Assembly (NCBI GenBank): GCA_963969495.1
Contig: OZ018328.1
Span: 5,549,319 to 5,613,318, forward strand
Length of the DNA stretch: 64,000 bases
Source: Ceratothoa steindachneri
Taxonomy: Eukaryota; Arthropoda; Malacostraca; Isopoda; Cymothoidae
Direction of reading: 5' to 3'
Shown here: positions 33,146 through 45,300 of the stretch, one piece after another
Layout of the letters: every line of letters starts with the position of its first letter
How positions within the stretch are numbered: the stretch's first letter is position 1
Notes under the pieces: generated by a model
What the model saw: the letters and a program-made list of their open reading frames with translations, nothing else
What the model was told of the DNA's origin: nothing
Databases searched by the model: none
Translations under genes and position numbers: made by a program

Positions 33146-33656
33146 TGGGATCTGGGAGAGAATTTATTAATTATTACCCATATAAAGTAGAGTATAAAAG
33201 GGGGTGCGAACTCGCGCAGCGCACGTTTGAAATGGGTGCCACTTCTGGAACCGCCGTAGGCAAGTTCTACCTTGTTGCTTTTCAGGGCCTCTCCAACTTT
33301 CTCTTAGCGAAGAGAGCCCCCCCCCCCCTTTCCTCATATTGTAAACATGTGACCGTGATTCTCCCTTATTACCTTCCTCTGAGACCCCAGGTGACTCTCT
33401 AAATGAACTAGCGGAGACCCACTTTCTTCTGGGCAGAGGTCCGCCGGCCCCCAAAATGTGCAACACGATGGGGCCAACCACTTTAGGTGGGCAAAGGATA
33501 GCGGGCCCGCTAGTACGTGCCCATACAGGCCTGCATCTACAATTTGCAGAGGGTCGGCGTGCCTCCCCCCCCCCTCTCTTCCCCGATGGCCCCGCAGGAG
33601 AGTACCATGCGTATCTTGTTAACTTGGTACCCGGATGAGATGTACATCCTCCCTGC
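33146..33656. other. No gene seen; TATA-like box on the plus strand
   Basis: TATAAAAGGGGG at about 33191 resembles a core promoter, followed by GC-rich sequence with C runs, but no gene start is recognisable downstream. Confidence 0.3.
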
Positions 33657-33775
33657 TTGAGTACAAATTAGAGAGGTTCTGTCACTTGATTGACTTGAAC
33701 TCTATGATGGGGCCAAGAAGGTTGTTGTCCGCTTTCCCCTCGCCCACACTAAGCACTACTTTACCTTTGTATTAT
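33657..33775 (+). repeat. Dispersed leader-type repeat R, copy 2
   Basis: Aligns to 291-395 over its whole length (shared ACAAATTAGAGA-type start and C/T-rich, TTATTATT-rich end). No ORF1 follows on the plus strand here. Confidence 0.5.
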
Positions 33776-34565
33776 TATATTATTGTTATTATCTTTAATA
33801 TTATTTTTTATGTTTTTATATTCATTAGTATGGTATTTGGTTATTAAAGGGATTGATTTTAGTTATTAATCAGCCTAAATAGCTATTTGAAAACCATTAC
33901 CATAAATTTGTTGAGTTTGCTAATAATTAGGCCTAACGACTCACGTGAAATGAATTTAGAAAACTTCTGAACTAGGTTTGTAAGAAAAACAGAAATGAAC
34001 AAAATAAATATATTTACAAATTCAACGAATGCACAATGAGAGAATTGAATTAGGAATACAACGTAAGATATGTCAGAGTAAAAAGATGTAAAGTAACTAA
34101 TATATGAAATGACTATGTTGTAAAGTATGATGTGAAGTGAAGTAAAAGTGACTATGATGGTATGTGAATTGGGATCTGCAATGAGAGAAGTAACGAGAAT
34201 TAGGACCTACTCTCGTATGGCAGTTTGCAGAGAATAAGTGTGAGAGGATTTATAACTGACCTTGGTTGGAAGTAGAGTCGAGCACGAAGAGGCGAACACG
34301 AATGAGACTCGATTCGCTTTATTTTTCAAGTGGTGAAATGCGTGTGTTTGTATGTGCGTGAAATTCTAAGAGATGTTGTTTGAACCAGTGCGTTAAATGA
34401 AATCAGTTTCTCGTCACGGGATAATTGAATCATTAAAGGTTACATCAAATAAATGAATTGCAAAAAGTTATGCATAAAATAATTGAATGAATTACTAAGT
34501 TGTACATAAATTGCATGAATGATTTAAATTATATATATATATTTAAGTTTCCTAGGAGGATTTTA
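33776..34565. other. AT-rich, no gene recognised
   Basis: If the Gypsy scrap at 34566-34910 once had an LTR, it would lie here on its 3' side, but no repeat pair is visible in the window. Confidence 0.35.
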
Positions 34566-34910
34566 TTATAGGAATGCCCAGAGGGCATTTGCTATAACAC
34601 TACCCGTTTGGAACGGTGGAGCGTAAGTTTTCTTTGATGGTCCAATGCAGACGTTCGACCTTAGAGTTACTATGGGGATGATAGCTTGTAGTACGAAGGC
34701 GAAAGGAGCATAACACTGACATGGAGTGCATCCCATTGGTGGGATTCAAACTGGCTGCCACGATCAGTCATGTTCGTTGAGGGAACACCAAAACGAGCAA
34801 CCCATGCTAGAGTGACAGTGAAAGCTCTGGTGTGCGAGATAGGAACCGCCCCTGAGCAGCGAGTAACCAATTTAATGGCATGCTGATGAGTGTGACACCG
34901 CACTCATTTA
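34566..34910 (-). pseudogene. Ty3/Gypsy integrase core fragment
   Basis: The frame at 34670-34903 (minus) reads W-V-A-R-F-G-V-P-S-T-N-M-T-D-R-G-S-Q-F-E-S, the integrase core around the second catalytic Asp. After a frameshift it reads S-N-S-K-V-E-R-L-H-W-T-I-K, the block with the catalytic Glu. Integrases of this group insert LTR-retrotransposon DNA. Neither protease nor RT is seen nearby and no LTRs were found, so this is a scrap. The region just right of it (34998-35330) has an open frame without motifs. Confidence 0.75.
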
Positions 34911-36196
34911 TGAACTTCGTGAAATGAGTGGTTTATGCAAAGGAACTCGACTACTCCATATATGACATCAGATTAGAGCTAGCCGACCAAGGAGGGTTTA
35001 AGTCGAGCATATGATGAAAAAACAGGGAGGGGCCTCGAGACCAACCCATACTCTTCTTTGCATTCGACTTTGACAGGCTCTCTGAGTTGGTGCGTAACGC
35101 TTAGTATCGCTACCGGGTAAAGGCATTCGTGCCACTGCCGCCGCCGGGTCGGTCATATGAATCGCTCGTGTTAGACGTGCATAATTGGCTTTACCCGAAG
35201 TCTGTGTAAGTTGCTCCAAGGCCGTATGCGATAATACAAATCGTTTCTCCTTTAGAAGGAAACCCTGGCCATTCTGGCTACGACGGATTGTTTCTCCTTT
35301 CGCGAGGCTAAGGACTTGTCTACCGCTCATTCATACCCAACCATTACATCAAGCCTCTTAACACAAAATCCCTGCACATGCTTTACTCCTACAGACCTGA
35401 TCATCACCTAAACGCACTTCATCCTACACAAACATTTCATTCCCCTTCATGTTTGTCTCGCATAATGCAGTATCTATCTGCAAGCTGCCGTTTTAAAGAC
35501 ATTGATAACCATTCCTACATTTACGAGATTCCCTCCCTACAGGGACAGTAAAGCCACATCAACCCTGCGAGTCGCACTCCTAAGAGACTCCCTCTCAATA
35601 GCACTCCCCAATCAAGGCTTAGATGCCTTTTACGACACACGCGGGAAAGCAGGGGTATTCTTCCTGCTCCAAAGCCAGGTAATTCTACCCCCCACCCACC
35701 TCTGTGTATACCAAAAGCGTTATACATCTTACAACCATCCGATACCCATCCCCGGCTACCACTGCCCCAAGTCATTCCATAGCTTTTATTCAGCTTCACT
35801 TCCATCAATACAAGGTTCATACACTACCATAATGCACACAAACCCTCGAAAATCTCTGCCTTACCCACCTAATAATCACCCTCACACATTCACACATAGT
35901 CAGTGCATTATGCCAATCCTCACTCAAAAGCACTACCATACCCACTTTAAGCCTACCAACATGATCCACACACAACACATCTGAACTGCCATTGTCTCAA
36001 CAACATTATGTTATCAGCTAATAACTTTACACCATTGACAGCATTTTTGAAGTGAAAAAGCTCATTCAACAAAGAGTTAAAAAGAAAATCTTTAACTTCA
36101 ACATATATTGATTGATACAAAGACAAATTTTAGGCTGTATCAGCTTTTATATACAAAATAAAAGTACAAAATAATTGAGGGAATTAATTGGGCTTC
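34911..36196. other. No gene recognised; p32 3' flank on the right
   Basis: Frames here (for example 35502-35984, plus) lack motifs. The last 150-200 bases should hold the 3' UTR of the p32 gene. No AATAAA was seen on the minus strand; AATATA near 36107 is the nearest variant. Confidence 0.35.
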
Positions 36197-36346
36197 TTAC
36201 TTCCTTTTAATAAAATTTTCTAGATTTTCAAGGAGTTTAATAAATTGACTGTGCTCATAATCTGTGGCCACCTTGCAAAGTTTGAGGGCAAATTCATTTG
36301 TGATGCCACGCTCTTCCAACATATTCATAAACATATCATACATAAC
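36197..36346 (-). CDS. C1QBP: p32 last exon (C-terminal helices)
   Basis: Acceptor after a T-run (ATTCAAG before 36346), open for 49 codons to TAA. It encodes the L-E-E-R-G-I-T-N-E-F-A helix and the terminal L-L-E-N-L-E-N-F-I-K helix conserved in p32 proteins. Confidence 0.92.
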   Translation of the reverse strand, partial: VMYDMFMNMLEERGITNEFALKLCKVATDYEHSQFIKLLENLENFIKRK

Positions 36347-39300
36347 CTTGAATGGGATAAAAAAAAAAAAAAAATTAAGACCAGGAAGAAATTGTAAAAT
36401 ATATTCAGTCAACAAATCCCAAGAAGTAACAGAACCAAGAGACCAATGCATCACTAGCCAGAGGAACTAAAACCATCGAGTTTCAATAGTTTGATTTATA
36501 AATCAAACTATATTGCGAGCTGCTTACTGTTGATGGTTATTACATAAAGTTACCAACATATCGATTCCATGTTTTTAACCTTTAAAGCGCCACTCGTACC
36601 AATTGGTCCACTTATGGTGTTAGGTCTATGGAAAATTTTATTCTATTTCTGAGTAATTTTTTTTCTCCGGCGCTGCAGTCCTCTATTTTCTTAGCCTGAC
36701 ACTTTAAAAGTTAAACAGCATCTGATTACTGGTCTAAATTTCCAATTGGTATTTTTTGCATATGTGTAGGGAGGGGGGAGGGAGATCCTGTTAGATTAAT
36801 GGACAAGGAAGTGGATTTCTAGCCCCTTTTAAAGGGGTTCCACTGAGACAAGTGCCATCAAGGGCATAAGTTGCTGACATTACACCTTTATTATTTCTAT
36901 TTTAGCCTACAAATAGACTAATATTTTTAAAAAAAGAGAGAAAAAACCCAGCAAGAACAGAGACTAAAGAAACAAACAAAAAGAAAGGGCTGGAGGAAGG
37001 CCACTTCTAATGCCCAAGTAGTGTTCAATTCCCCTGGTGCTCTCGGACTAGCCAGTAAGTGCCATTCTGATCTTTATGCAAATTTCATATTCACAATATA
37101 AAAAGGACAGATACTTTAACTTAGAAAAATTGTACAAGGAATAACTGAAAAAAAATATGCAAAGATACTGGTAGTAGTTATCAGAAAAGACCCATCACGT
37201 GGGCAAAATTATTAGGGGACTAAAATTATTTTCAAAGGTTGCACTGTAGTTACAGATACCAGTCACTCACCTCATCTAGGATTTCTCCCGAAACACAGTA
37301 AGTCTTGTCCTCCCAATTGCCTTCGTGCATAGTAACTTCAGAGATGCCAAAGTCATCTTTAAAAGAATGGATCATATTTAAGAAAATTAATCATATACAT
37401 CTCTAAACAGACAGATTTGTCAATGCCATAGGGTGAAAAAGAATCAAGAAGACACGCTTCTATAGGATTGCTAAGGATGCCCACTTGGCCTCGACATTCA
37501 TCCACTCCAAACTTCATTGCTCAAGATAACCAATGGAGTGGGTGGGAAGTTGTGTCTGATGAGTACCAAGGGCGGATTCCAATGCTCCTTTCTTGATGGA
37601 AGCCAATGAAGGCATCTTACCCCCCAAATAAATGTACTCAAAAGACTAAAAAATTGATTATAGCCACTTTCTCACAACAGCACTGAAATAATCTACCCCG
37701 CCTCTTTATGTGCTATAAAACAAGGCCACCAATCATTTTTTTCCCCAGTGGTCTTTTACAGCGATGGGGGTCTTATGGAATCTCATCCAGTTGGAGTTAA
37801 TCAATAAGAAAACCCAAGAAACCATGCTCAGAAAGCAACTGTACACATGATGGCTACACCAAGTTTTCGGAGGAGTTTCTTAGCACTAAACCAAAAGGGC
37901 TTAGGGTGCAACTCAGAGGCACAGGCACAGTCAAGATGGCCCGCGGAAGCAGCGAGTGGAGTTGACGAGTACGGGAGAGGCCAGGCCCGCAGGTAGAAGC
38001 ATATAATGTACTATATACGGCGCAGAGCGAGTGGCATCTCCCTGGCCTTGACAAGTAGGTTAATGGGTGACAAGCGGAAGGCACTGGTCACCAGACGGAG
38101 ACAGGTGTGGTTAATCGAGTCCAGCTTCCTCAATACAGCCTTGACTGCCGATGCGTAAAACTGAACTCCTAGTCAAACTTCGAACAGACAAGGGATCAGT
38201 AATAAAGTAGAGGAATAGCCCTATCAGCACCCCAACTGCTGAGGATCAGAATGAAGAATGCCCACGGCGGGGTACAAGGCTGCAAATATGAGCCACTTCC
38301 AGGCGAACACGAGCTCCAGGATCCATGGCCCACATGCGGTTACCGGAAGACTTCAGCTCATCGACGTTGCTGTGGTAGACCTTACATTCCTCGCACTTGA
38401 CATGCGCACACATGCTGTAGTTGAGGGGAATGAAGTCAGGGGACTGTGGCAGCTAAATGTCCTTCAGCCAGTTCATATTCTACCCCAACCACTTTTGCAG
38501 TCTTGGCCATCTGGGCTGTAGCACCGTCCTGCTGAACGACGTAGTCTACCTTCTTTGTGATCTTTCTCACCCAAGACAGGACTTTCATGGCCAAAATGTC
38601 CTTGTAATCAGCCACGAACCACATCTCCACACCTTTTGAAGTCACAACACAGAGCATCATCACAGAGACCAGGTGCTTGAACGTAGAAGACTTGCAAGAT
38701 GTCCTGGTTGAAACTTACCACACTGTCATCCCGCATGTTGATGACCGGTTCAACCGTGAAGGCTTTTTCATCAGAAATGAGAATTGATTGACATGACCAG
38801 GTCGTTGAGAAAGCTACGAGCGCTCTCTCGACGTTCTCGCATACAGACGGTGAGCAGAGGGCCAATCCACGCACCTTAGCTCTTGCCACCGAGATGTTTT
38901 TCGCGAGTGAGTGCAGTCATTTTGAGCTTTGGAGCACTTTTGAAGGCCTTTCTCACAGACAAACGGTTGACAACTAGAGATCTGTCTGAACGAGGTCGAT
39001 CTTTGAGATCTTCCACGGTCTTAAGCCTGTCCGAGACTGTGGATGGTCACCTGGCTGACATTGAGCCATTGGCGATGTCTAACTTGTTGTGGCCCGTACG
39101 CCGGAGATCAGATATCTATTCTTTTCATCTTGACACACCTGCACACAATGCAAGATATTTTAACATGCTAGAAAAGTAGAACTTAAAGTTTGCTTGATGG
39201 AACTTTTTCTATCAGACACGTAAATCTCTCTAAAGATAGAAAAAACAAGTGTAATAGAACTTTCACAAAATAAAGTATTTAAAGCAAAAGATGAACAGAC

Positions 39301-42300
39301 ATCATCCTCCTAGGTCGGACGGAGAGGCCTCAGCAAGCTCCTTCTCCAAGATGGATAAGGTCTTAGCTGTTAAAGGGGCATCAGCTGGGAGAGGAGATCC
39401 CCCCCCCCTCTCCTTGTGAGCATTCGGGGCTGAGCCATGCTAAGAGAAGCTTGCACAGGAACGGATCAGGTTGGGTGTTTGGCACTGAGACCAAGTTCAT
39501 CCCCATGGAAGATCCTGCTACACACACAACAGCCCACTACTAGGCTAGAGTAAAATCAAATATGTAAATAACAAATAATGATTAAAAAAAAACAGTAAAT
39601 GAATGAATACAAAAAACAAAATAAGTCAACAAGAAGGAAGCGCGCTCCAGCCTCGGGAGTAGGCCCACCTCCCCCCCTTACGGCAGGAACATGCGACCTA
39701 CAACAAAGAATGAAATAAAATGAGGGGGGGGGCTGTCCAAAAGGTTGTATAGTCCACAGGTCTGTGTGCACGAACCAGTTCTGAGTATAAGGGACAAGCG
39801 GTAGCGACCAAGCTAGTCCCGGTACTGGGTCAGATAACGTGAGCGAAGTGCACCCAGACTGGGACACCCAAAAAGAATGTGCCGAACAGCTTGGAGAACA
39901 ACGCGGTCATCACAATAAGGTGCAGGTGAGCGCTCCATCAAATGGCAGTGCGTCCCGCGAGTGTGTCCGATTCAGAGACGACAGAAAGCAACCTGACGCC
40001 GCTGAGGCATTGGGGGGGGGGGGGGGTAGGTCCATGGGAACAGTCGCGGAGAAATAGCATGCAAATTTAAGTTCCCCTTGGCCGTCTCCCATCTTCTTTG
40101 CCAGGGAGGCGGGAGAGATGCCCGTATTCCTGCTATGTAATCAGTGTGAGGAAGAGTGACGCCGGTGTGGTGGCCCAGCCCTCGCAGACTCTTTGGCGCC
40201 TGCTTCGAAACATATCGGAACCTAGCCCAAGCTTGTGAAATCATTCGGACGGAGCTTAAAAAGTATATAGGGAAAATGCTTCTTTTTGAGGGCCACTCAC
40301 ACTCGGATGGCCACCAAGGAAGCTATCGGTGTGCAAAATGGCCAGTTTCTAGGAAAAATAGTTAAGCCCACGGCGATGAGGTTGCCAGAGAAGAACTCAA
40401 TGGACTCATCCATGGACCTAAACTCCTCGACTGAGACAGAGAAATCAGTCATTTCCTGAAATACGGACCACTGCGCCCAAGCCAAGCAACACCAGGGTGA
40501 GATCTCAGGCGGCAGTTGCCCAGAAAATGATAGTTGAATGGGAAAGTGATCACTACCATGGAGGTCACTGACTACCCCCATCCCCCCAATCAGGCTGTGC
40601 ATCCGGAGCACCGATAAATCAAGAGAAGAAAATGGAGTGGTTCTTGGACAGTGATGCGTAAACTCAGCAAGAGAAACGAGCCCCAAGCAACCCTCCCACA
40701 ATGCGGTGGAAGTCCCCCCCCCCTTGTGTTGAAGTCAGCTGACAGTGGAATGTAAGCAGAAATAATGGTACCTCCTATCAAGGTGCAGTTGCACAGCTAC
40801 TGCCTGAAAGGAAGCATTCAAAGCGAACCAAAGCAAAGAGAAGGACGGTCGGAGACATGATGCTGTCAACAAAATTGACAGTTATTTTATGAATAATGAT
40901 ACTGTTTAAATACAGACCCCTGTTGTGGATAAATGTCGCGTGAGTGAGCATCGCAGCGACAATGTCCAAAGCAGGACTACTAACATATCAGTATAGAATG
41001 AGGCTGGCTCCCTGTAACTATGTAATTAAATGGCACATCCTCCAACCCTAACAACCTCCCATGGTGGTGGGGTCGCAAAACCCTGCAAAAGGATAGCTAA
41101 GGCAAAAAGGGAAGAGATGAGCCCCTGCAGCTCCTCCCAGTTGGACAGGAGACCATGGCAACTCCATTGAAGGAATATGCCCTCCAGGCCTAGACCGGAG
41201 ATGTGGGGGCCCTCTTAGAAGAATGAGAATTGTGGGTACCCATGATAACCCTAACCTGCAGATGGAGAGATGAATTATGATACAGATTTGTTGAAACTGT
41301 AAATATAAATATGAATTTTGAATAAAATAATAATAAGTAGCATTCATTTCGTGAGAAAAAAAATATTTCTTTTCAAACTTTACTTGAAAAAGCCCTCAAC
41401 CAAACCTGGGTTTTCGATTTACTGACCATGAATGGCAGTACGCTTCCCATAGGCAGAAGTCCAGACACTGTTGGCAGACAATGTGCTGTTGCCTTCAAGC
41501 ACTTATCAGGTTAGACTGAGCTCGCTTTGAGACTTTTATTCCGCCTCAAAACCTTTGAAGGGCAGGGTTCCAGTCAAGGCTCTTTTGTTGCTGTTCTCCT
41601 TTAGGAGGGCAGCTTTGGGAACCACCAAAGATGGCTTCACGACTACCTTCAGGGGTGTTTACTCTTGTCCTCCCTCCGCCTCGAAACTTGATGAGTGCCT
41701 GGGGTAAGTAGAACCTGAAGAAGGGTTCCGAATAGGTGCATAAACGACCGTTGTCGTAGGCCTTTTTTTAACTAGGAGGCATAAGGTGTCCCAGGCCAGC
41801 ATTGGAGCAACTTGATACAAATTTCGGGTAACCCAAACTTTTCACAGTCTAGAGGAGCGATTCTATGGCTAAAGTGGTGGCAATAGTAGCACCTCTGCAT
41901 GCTTTCAAATGCTAGTGATACCAACTCACAAGAACTTGTCACAATCAAAAGTGATGAAGAGTGTAGGGGTGGGTCTCTAGGCCCCTCAACATGTTCTCAT
42001 CAGGCATTCAACATTGACTGCTCCATGGTCAGCCCTTAGCCAACATGCTGCCATCACAGGAGTGAATAACAGTGTTTGAAGGCAGCGGGTTCGAAAATAA
42101 AATGCCAAGTAACCTGTGAATAAGGCTCCGCTCTGCACACTTTTGGTCTTTGTCAGAGAATCACCGGGGCCAGAAGTGCCGATCTTGGCTTGGTAGCATA
42201 CCAAAACGGCAGTGGCCCTGTCCTTCCCCATGGCCCTTAGTTTTTTTTCTATTTTGTTTCTTTTTAGGAGAGGAGGGCAGGGAATGAACCCACTTCTCTC

Positions 42301-45300
42301 ATCCACCGGAAGGAGACCTTTGGTCGGATGGACTGGCTTCAGCAAGATCCTCTGAGATGAAGAGAAGGTCTTTGCTGTCAAAGGGGCACTAGCTGTGGGA
42401 GGAGGTCCCTCCTCTCCTTGTGGATCCTTCGAGGCTTGAGCGGTCTGAGGAGAAGCTTGCACAGGGGCAGACTCGGGTTCTGTGCTGATCACTGAGCCCG
42501 GGTGCAACCAGGAAGATCCTACCGTCTTGGGATGGGTCACATCGGAGGGAGAGGGGGTCCACGAGACCACACACACTCTAAGACATCATGGATCTCATTC
42601 GAGGAAGGAAACTTTTGTCTCATCTTGGGCCAGCATCCATCGAGAAGGAGAGGAGGGAATGTATAGTGACCCCTGTAAACTTGCTATGCTTGCCAGCATG
42701 ACTTTAGAGGGCATGGGCTGATGGGTCCTGTCATCCCCCACCCCAGCCCAGCCCACCCTTAAGGGGTTGGGCCTATCGAGCCTCACCCAGTGGGAGTATT
42801 CAATTATGGGCCACTGGCATGCTTTCTTGGCAGTCCCCTGGGAAAGGAAAGGCAGGACTGTCGCTAGTAGGAGTAAGTGAGGGGGGAGTCCCATGCACTC
42901 GTAGGCATGTAGAGGAGTAAGCCTACTCTCCAGTAAAGAAGTTTGGAGGGTTCCAAGAAAAAACAGGAAGGGGACCTCATTTTCTACAGTGGAGCTTTCC
43001 CTCGACAGTGTAGGGGAAGTGGAGAGGTTTGTTTTTATTATTCTCATCATTGGGCATGGTGATCTTAGTAGTAACGAGGGATGCAAACGCTAATCACCCT
43101 ACTCAGTAGGGGTGAACACAGGGCCAGCAAAAGCCAAATGCCGACAGGGAGCGGCACCTTGGGCTGAGCGTAAATTTGATAAACTCTGAAAGGAAAGAAT
43201 GGTAGGTGAGGGTGGGGATGAAGCAGGTTGTTAAAAACCCATTACCCCACACCGAAGCTCAGGGCTGAGGGAACATTGTCCCCTCCCACCTCAGCACCAA
43301 TCCAGGATAGTTAGGTGAGAGGAAGCTGGATGGCATCTACCCTGTTAAATTAGAGGCTGACCAGAGAAAGTTGAGGAAAAGGTTGTAGGGTAAAAAAAAC
43401 ACCGGCTGTCGAAAGTAGAAGAAGAGGCTAAGCTGGGGCCAGACAGAGCACCGAGTCCAATTAGCATGGTGGCCAGGAAAGCAAATCGGCATGGCCCTTA
43501 AGGGGCTGCAGGAGTGCCTTCAGGCGATAGCAATACAAACTGGCACAAAATGACTCGGGTAGCCTGTCACAGTCAAACTAGAGAAGGGGTGTAGGGGTGG
43601 GTCTCGAGACTTTTCCCTGTTTTCTCATCACATATTTGACCTTGACCAATCCTTGGTCGGGCAGCTCTAAGGTGATGTCATCTATGGAGTAGTCCATGAG
43701 TTTTTTTGCATAAAGAACTCCTTTCACAAAGTTCATTGTAGAGTACAGCATCACCGACATGCCATAAAGTGTCCGAAGGGCACAAATCATGGCTGCCTTG
43801 GAGGGATCTGACGCATTTGCCTGAAGGCTCCCTTCAGAGAAACAGGTCACCTTTGGCTCTCCACCAATCAAGTTAGCTAATGCTCTCATCTGATGGATCA
43901 TGTTGCCCTTGGCCAACATGCTGTCATCAGTGGAGTGAATAAGCAGAAAGCGTTTGAGCCAGCACCCTACAAAATTCCAGGTAGTCTCTGAATGAGAGTC
44001 CCAGCATAATTGAGGCTCTGCTCTGTGCACTTGCAATTTTAGTCTATGTCTGGGACTCCCCACTCAGGGGGGCACAAGGGCCAGAACAACAGCAGACCCA
44101 TCTGTCCCCAGGGCGCCGTGGAGCCCCCCACCGTCTTTTTTGTCTTCCTGTTTTTCTTTTTACAAGAGGAGGGGGGGGGATGAACCCACTTCTCTCCTCT
44201 GCCGGAAGGAGCCCTTAGGCTAGTTGGACCAGCCTCAGCAAGATCCTTCACTGAAATGGAGAAGGTCTTGGCTGTCAAAGGGCGAAAGGTGGGGGAGGAG
44301 ATTCCTCCTATCGTCGTGAGGCCTCGGGGGGAGGGGGGGAGGCGTGTGCGGTGAAGCTTGCACAGGGGCGGACTCAGGTTTAGTGTGTGGCACCAAGCCC
44401 AGGTTCAGCCATGTGCAAGATCCTGCCATCTGGGGCTGGGTCATCTCCAGGACCACGTCCATCTCACAGATCCCAATCGAGGATCCTTCATCTTGTCTAA
44501 TGCCAGCGAACTGGCATCAGTCAGGGATGAGAGGCCGGTGGGCCCAAATCCCTTGCCCATCCTAAGGGGATGGCCCAACAGCCCCTCAACATGGCAGCTC
44601 TGCTTTAGGTTCGGCATAAAATTAATAGAGGAAGCTGAGGGTGGGAGTGAGGCAGGTTGTTAAAAACCCACCACCCCAAACTGGAGCTCAGGGTGACAGG
44701 TATTGCCCCCCTCCCCTTACAGCCCCAATCTAGGATGGCTGGTTGGTGGATGCCCTGTGAAATTAGAGGCTGCCAGGGAAAGTTGTGGGGGAGGTTGTAA
44801 GGGAAGTGAAAAGGCCGAGTAAGAAGACAGGGTGTCATAAAGAAGAAGCGGCTATGTTGGGGCCAGAGACAAGGTGCCGAGTCCCATCAGCCTGACAGCC
44901 AGGAAAGCAAATCGCCGTGACCCTTATGGGGTCATAAAGAAAAAGGAATGCTAAGAGAGAGCAAGGAGGAAGCACTCTTAACAACTTCCCCATACCCAAG
45001 TGAACCCTGTGACAGGGCTTCTCTAATTTGCACTCAAGGCTGGGAGTATGCGTGGCTGCTCCAGGTACTAATCGTAACTAGCTACACAGTAATAATGCCG
45101 CTTGTATCCAAAATTCAAGTCACTTGAATTATACACCCTACCATTCCATCCCATACTGCACTCACATCCTACAAACACTAAGCCAAACAGACAACCCAAA
45201 CATTAAGCCAAACAGACAATCCAAACACTAAGCCAAACACTATGCCAAACAGACAACCAAAACACTTAAGATCTAATAACATGCCCAAACCTTGAAACCT

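Noticed and set aside
33191..33202. TATA-box promoter of a host gene
   Set aside because: No gene start, exon or leader is recognisable downstream; may be chance or part of a retroelement.
35502..35984. 160-codon plus-strand frame as a gene
   Set aside because: No domain, no splice or start context; low-complexity Thr/His/Pro content from C/A-rich DNA.
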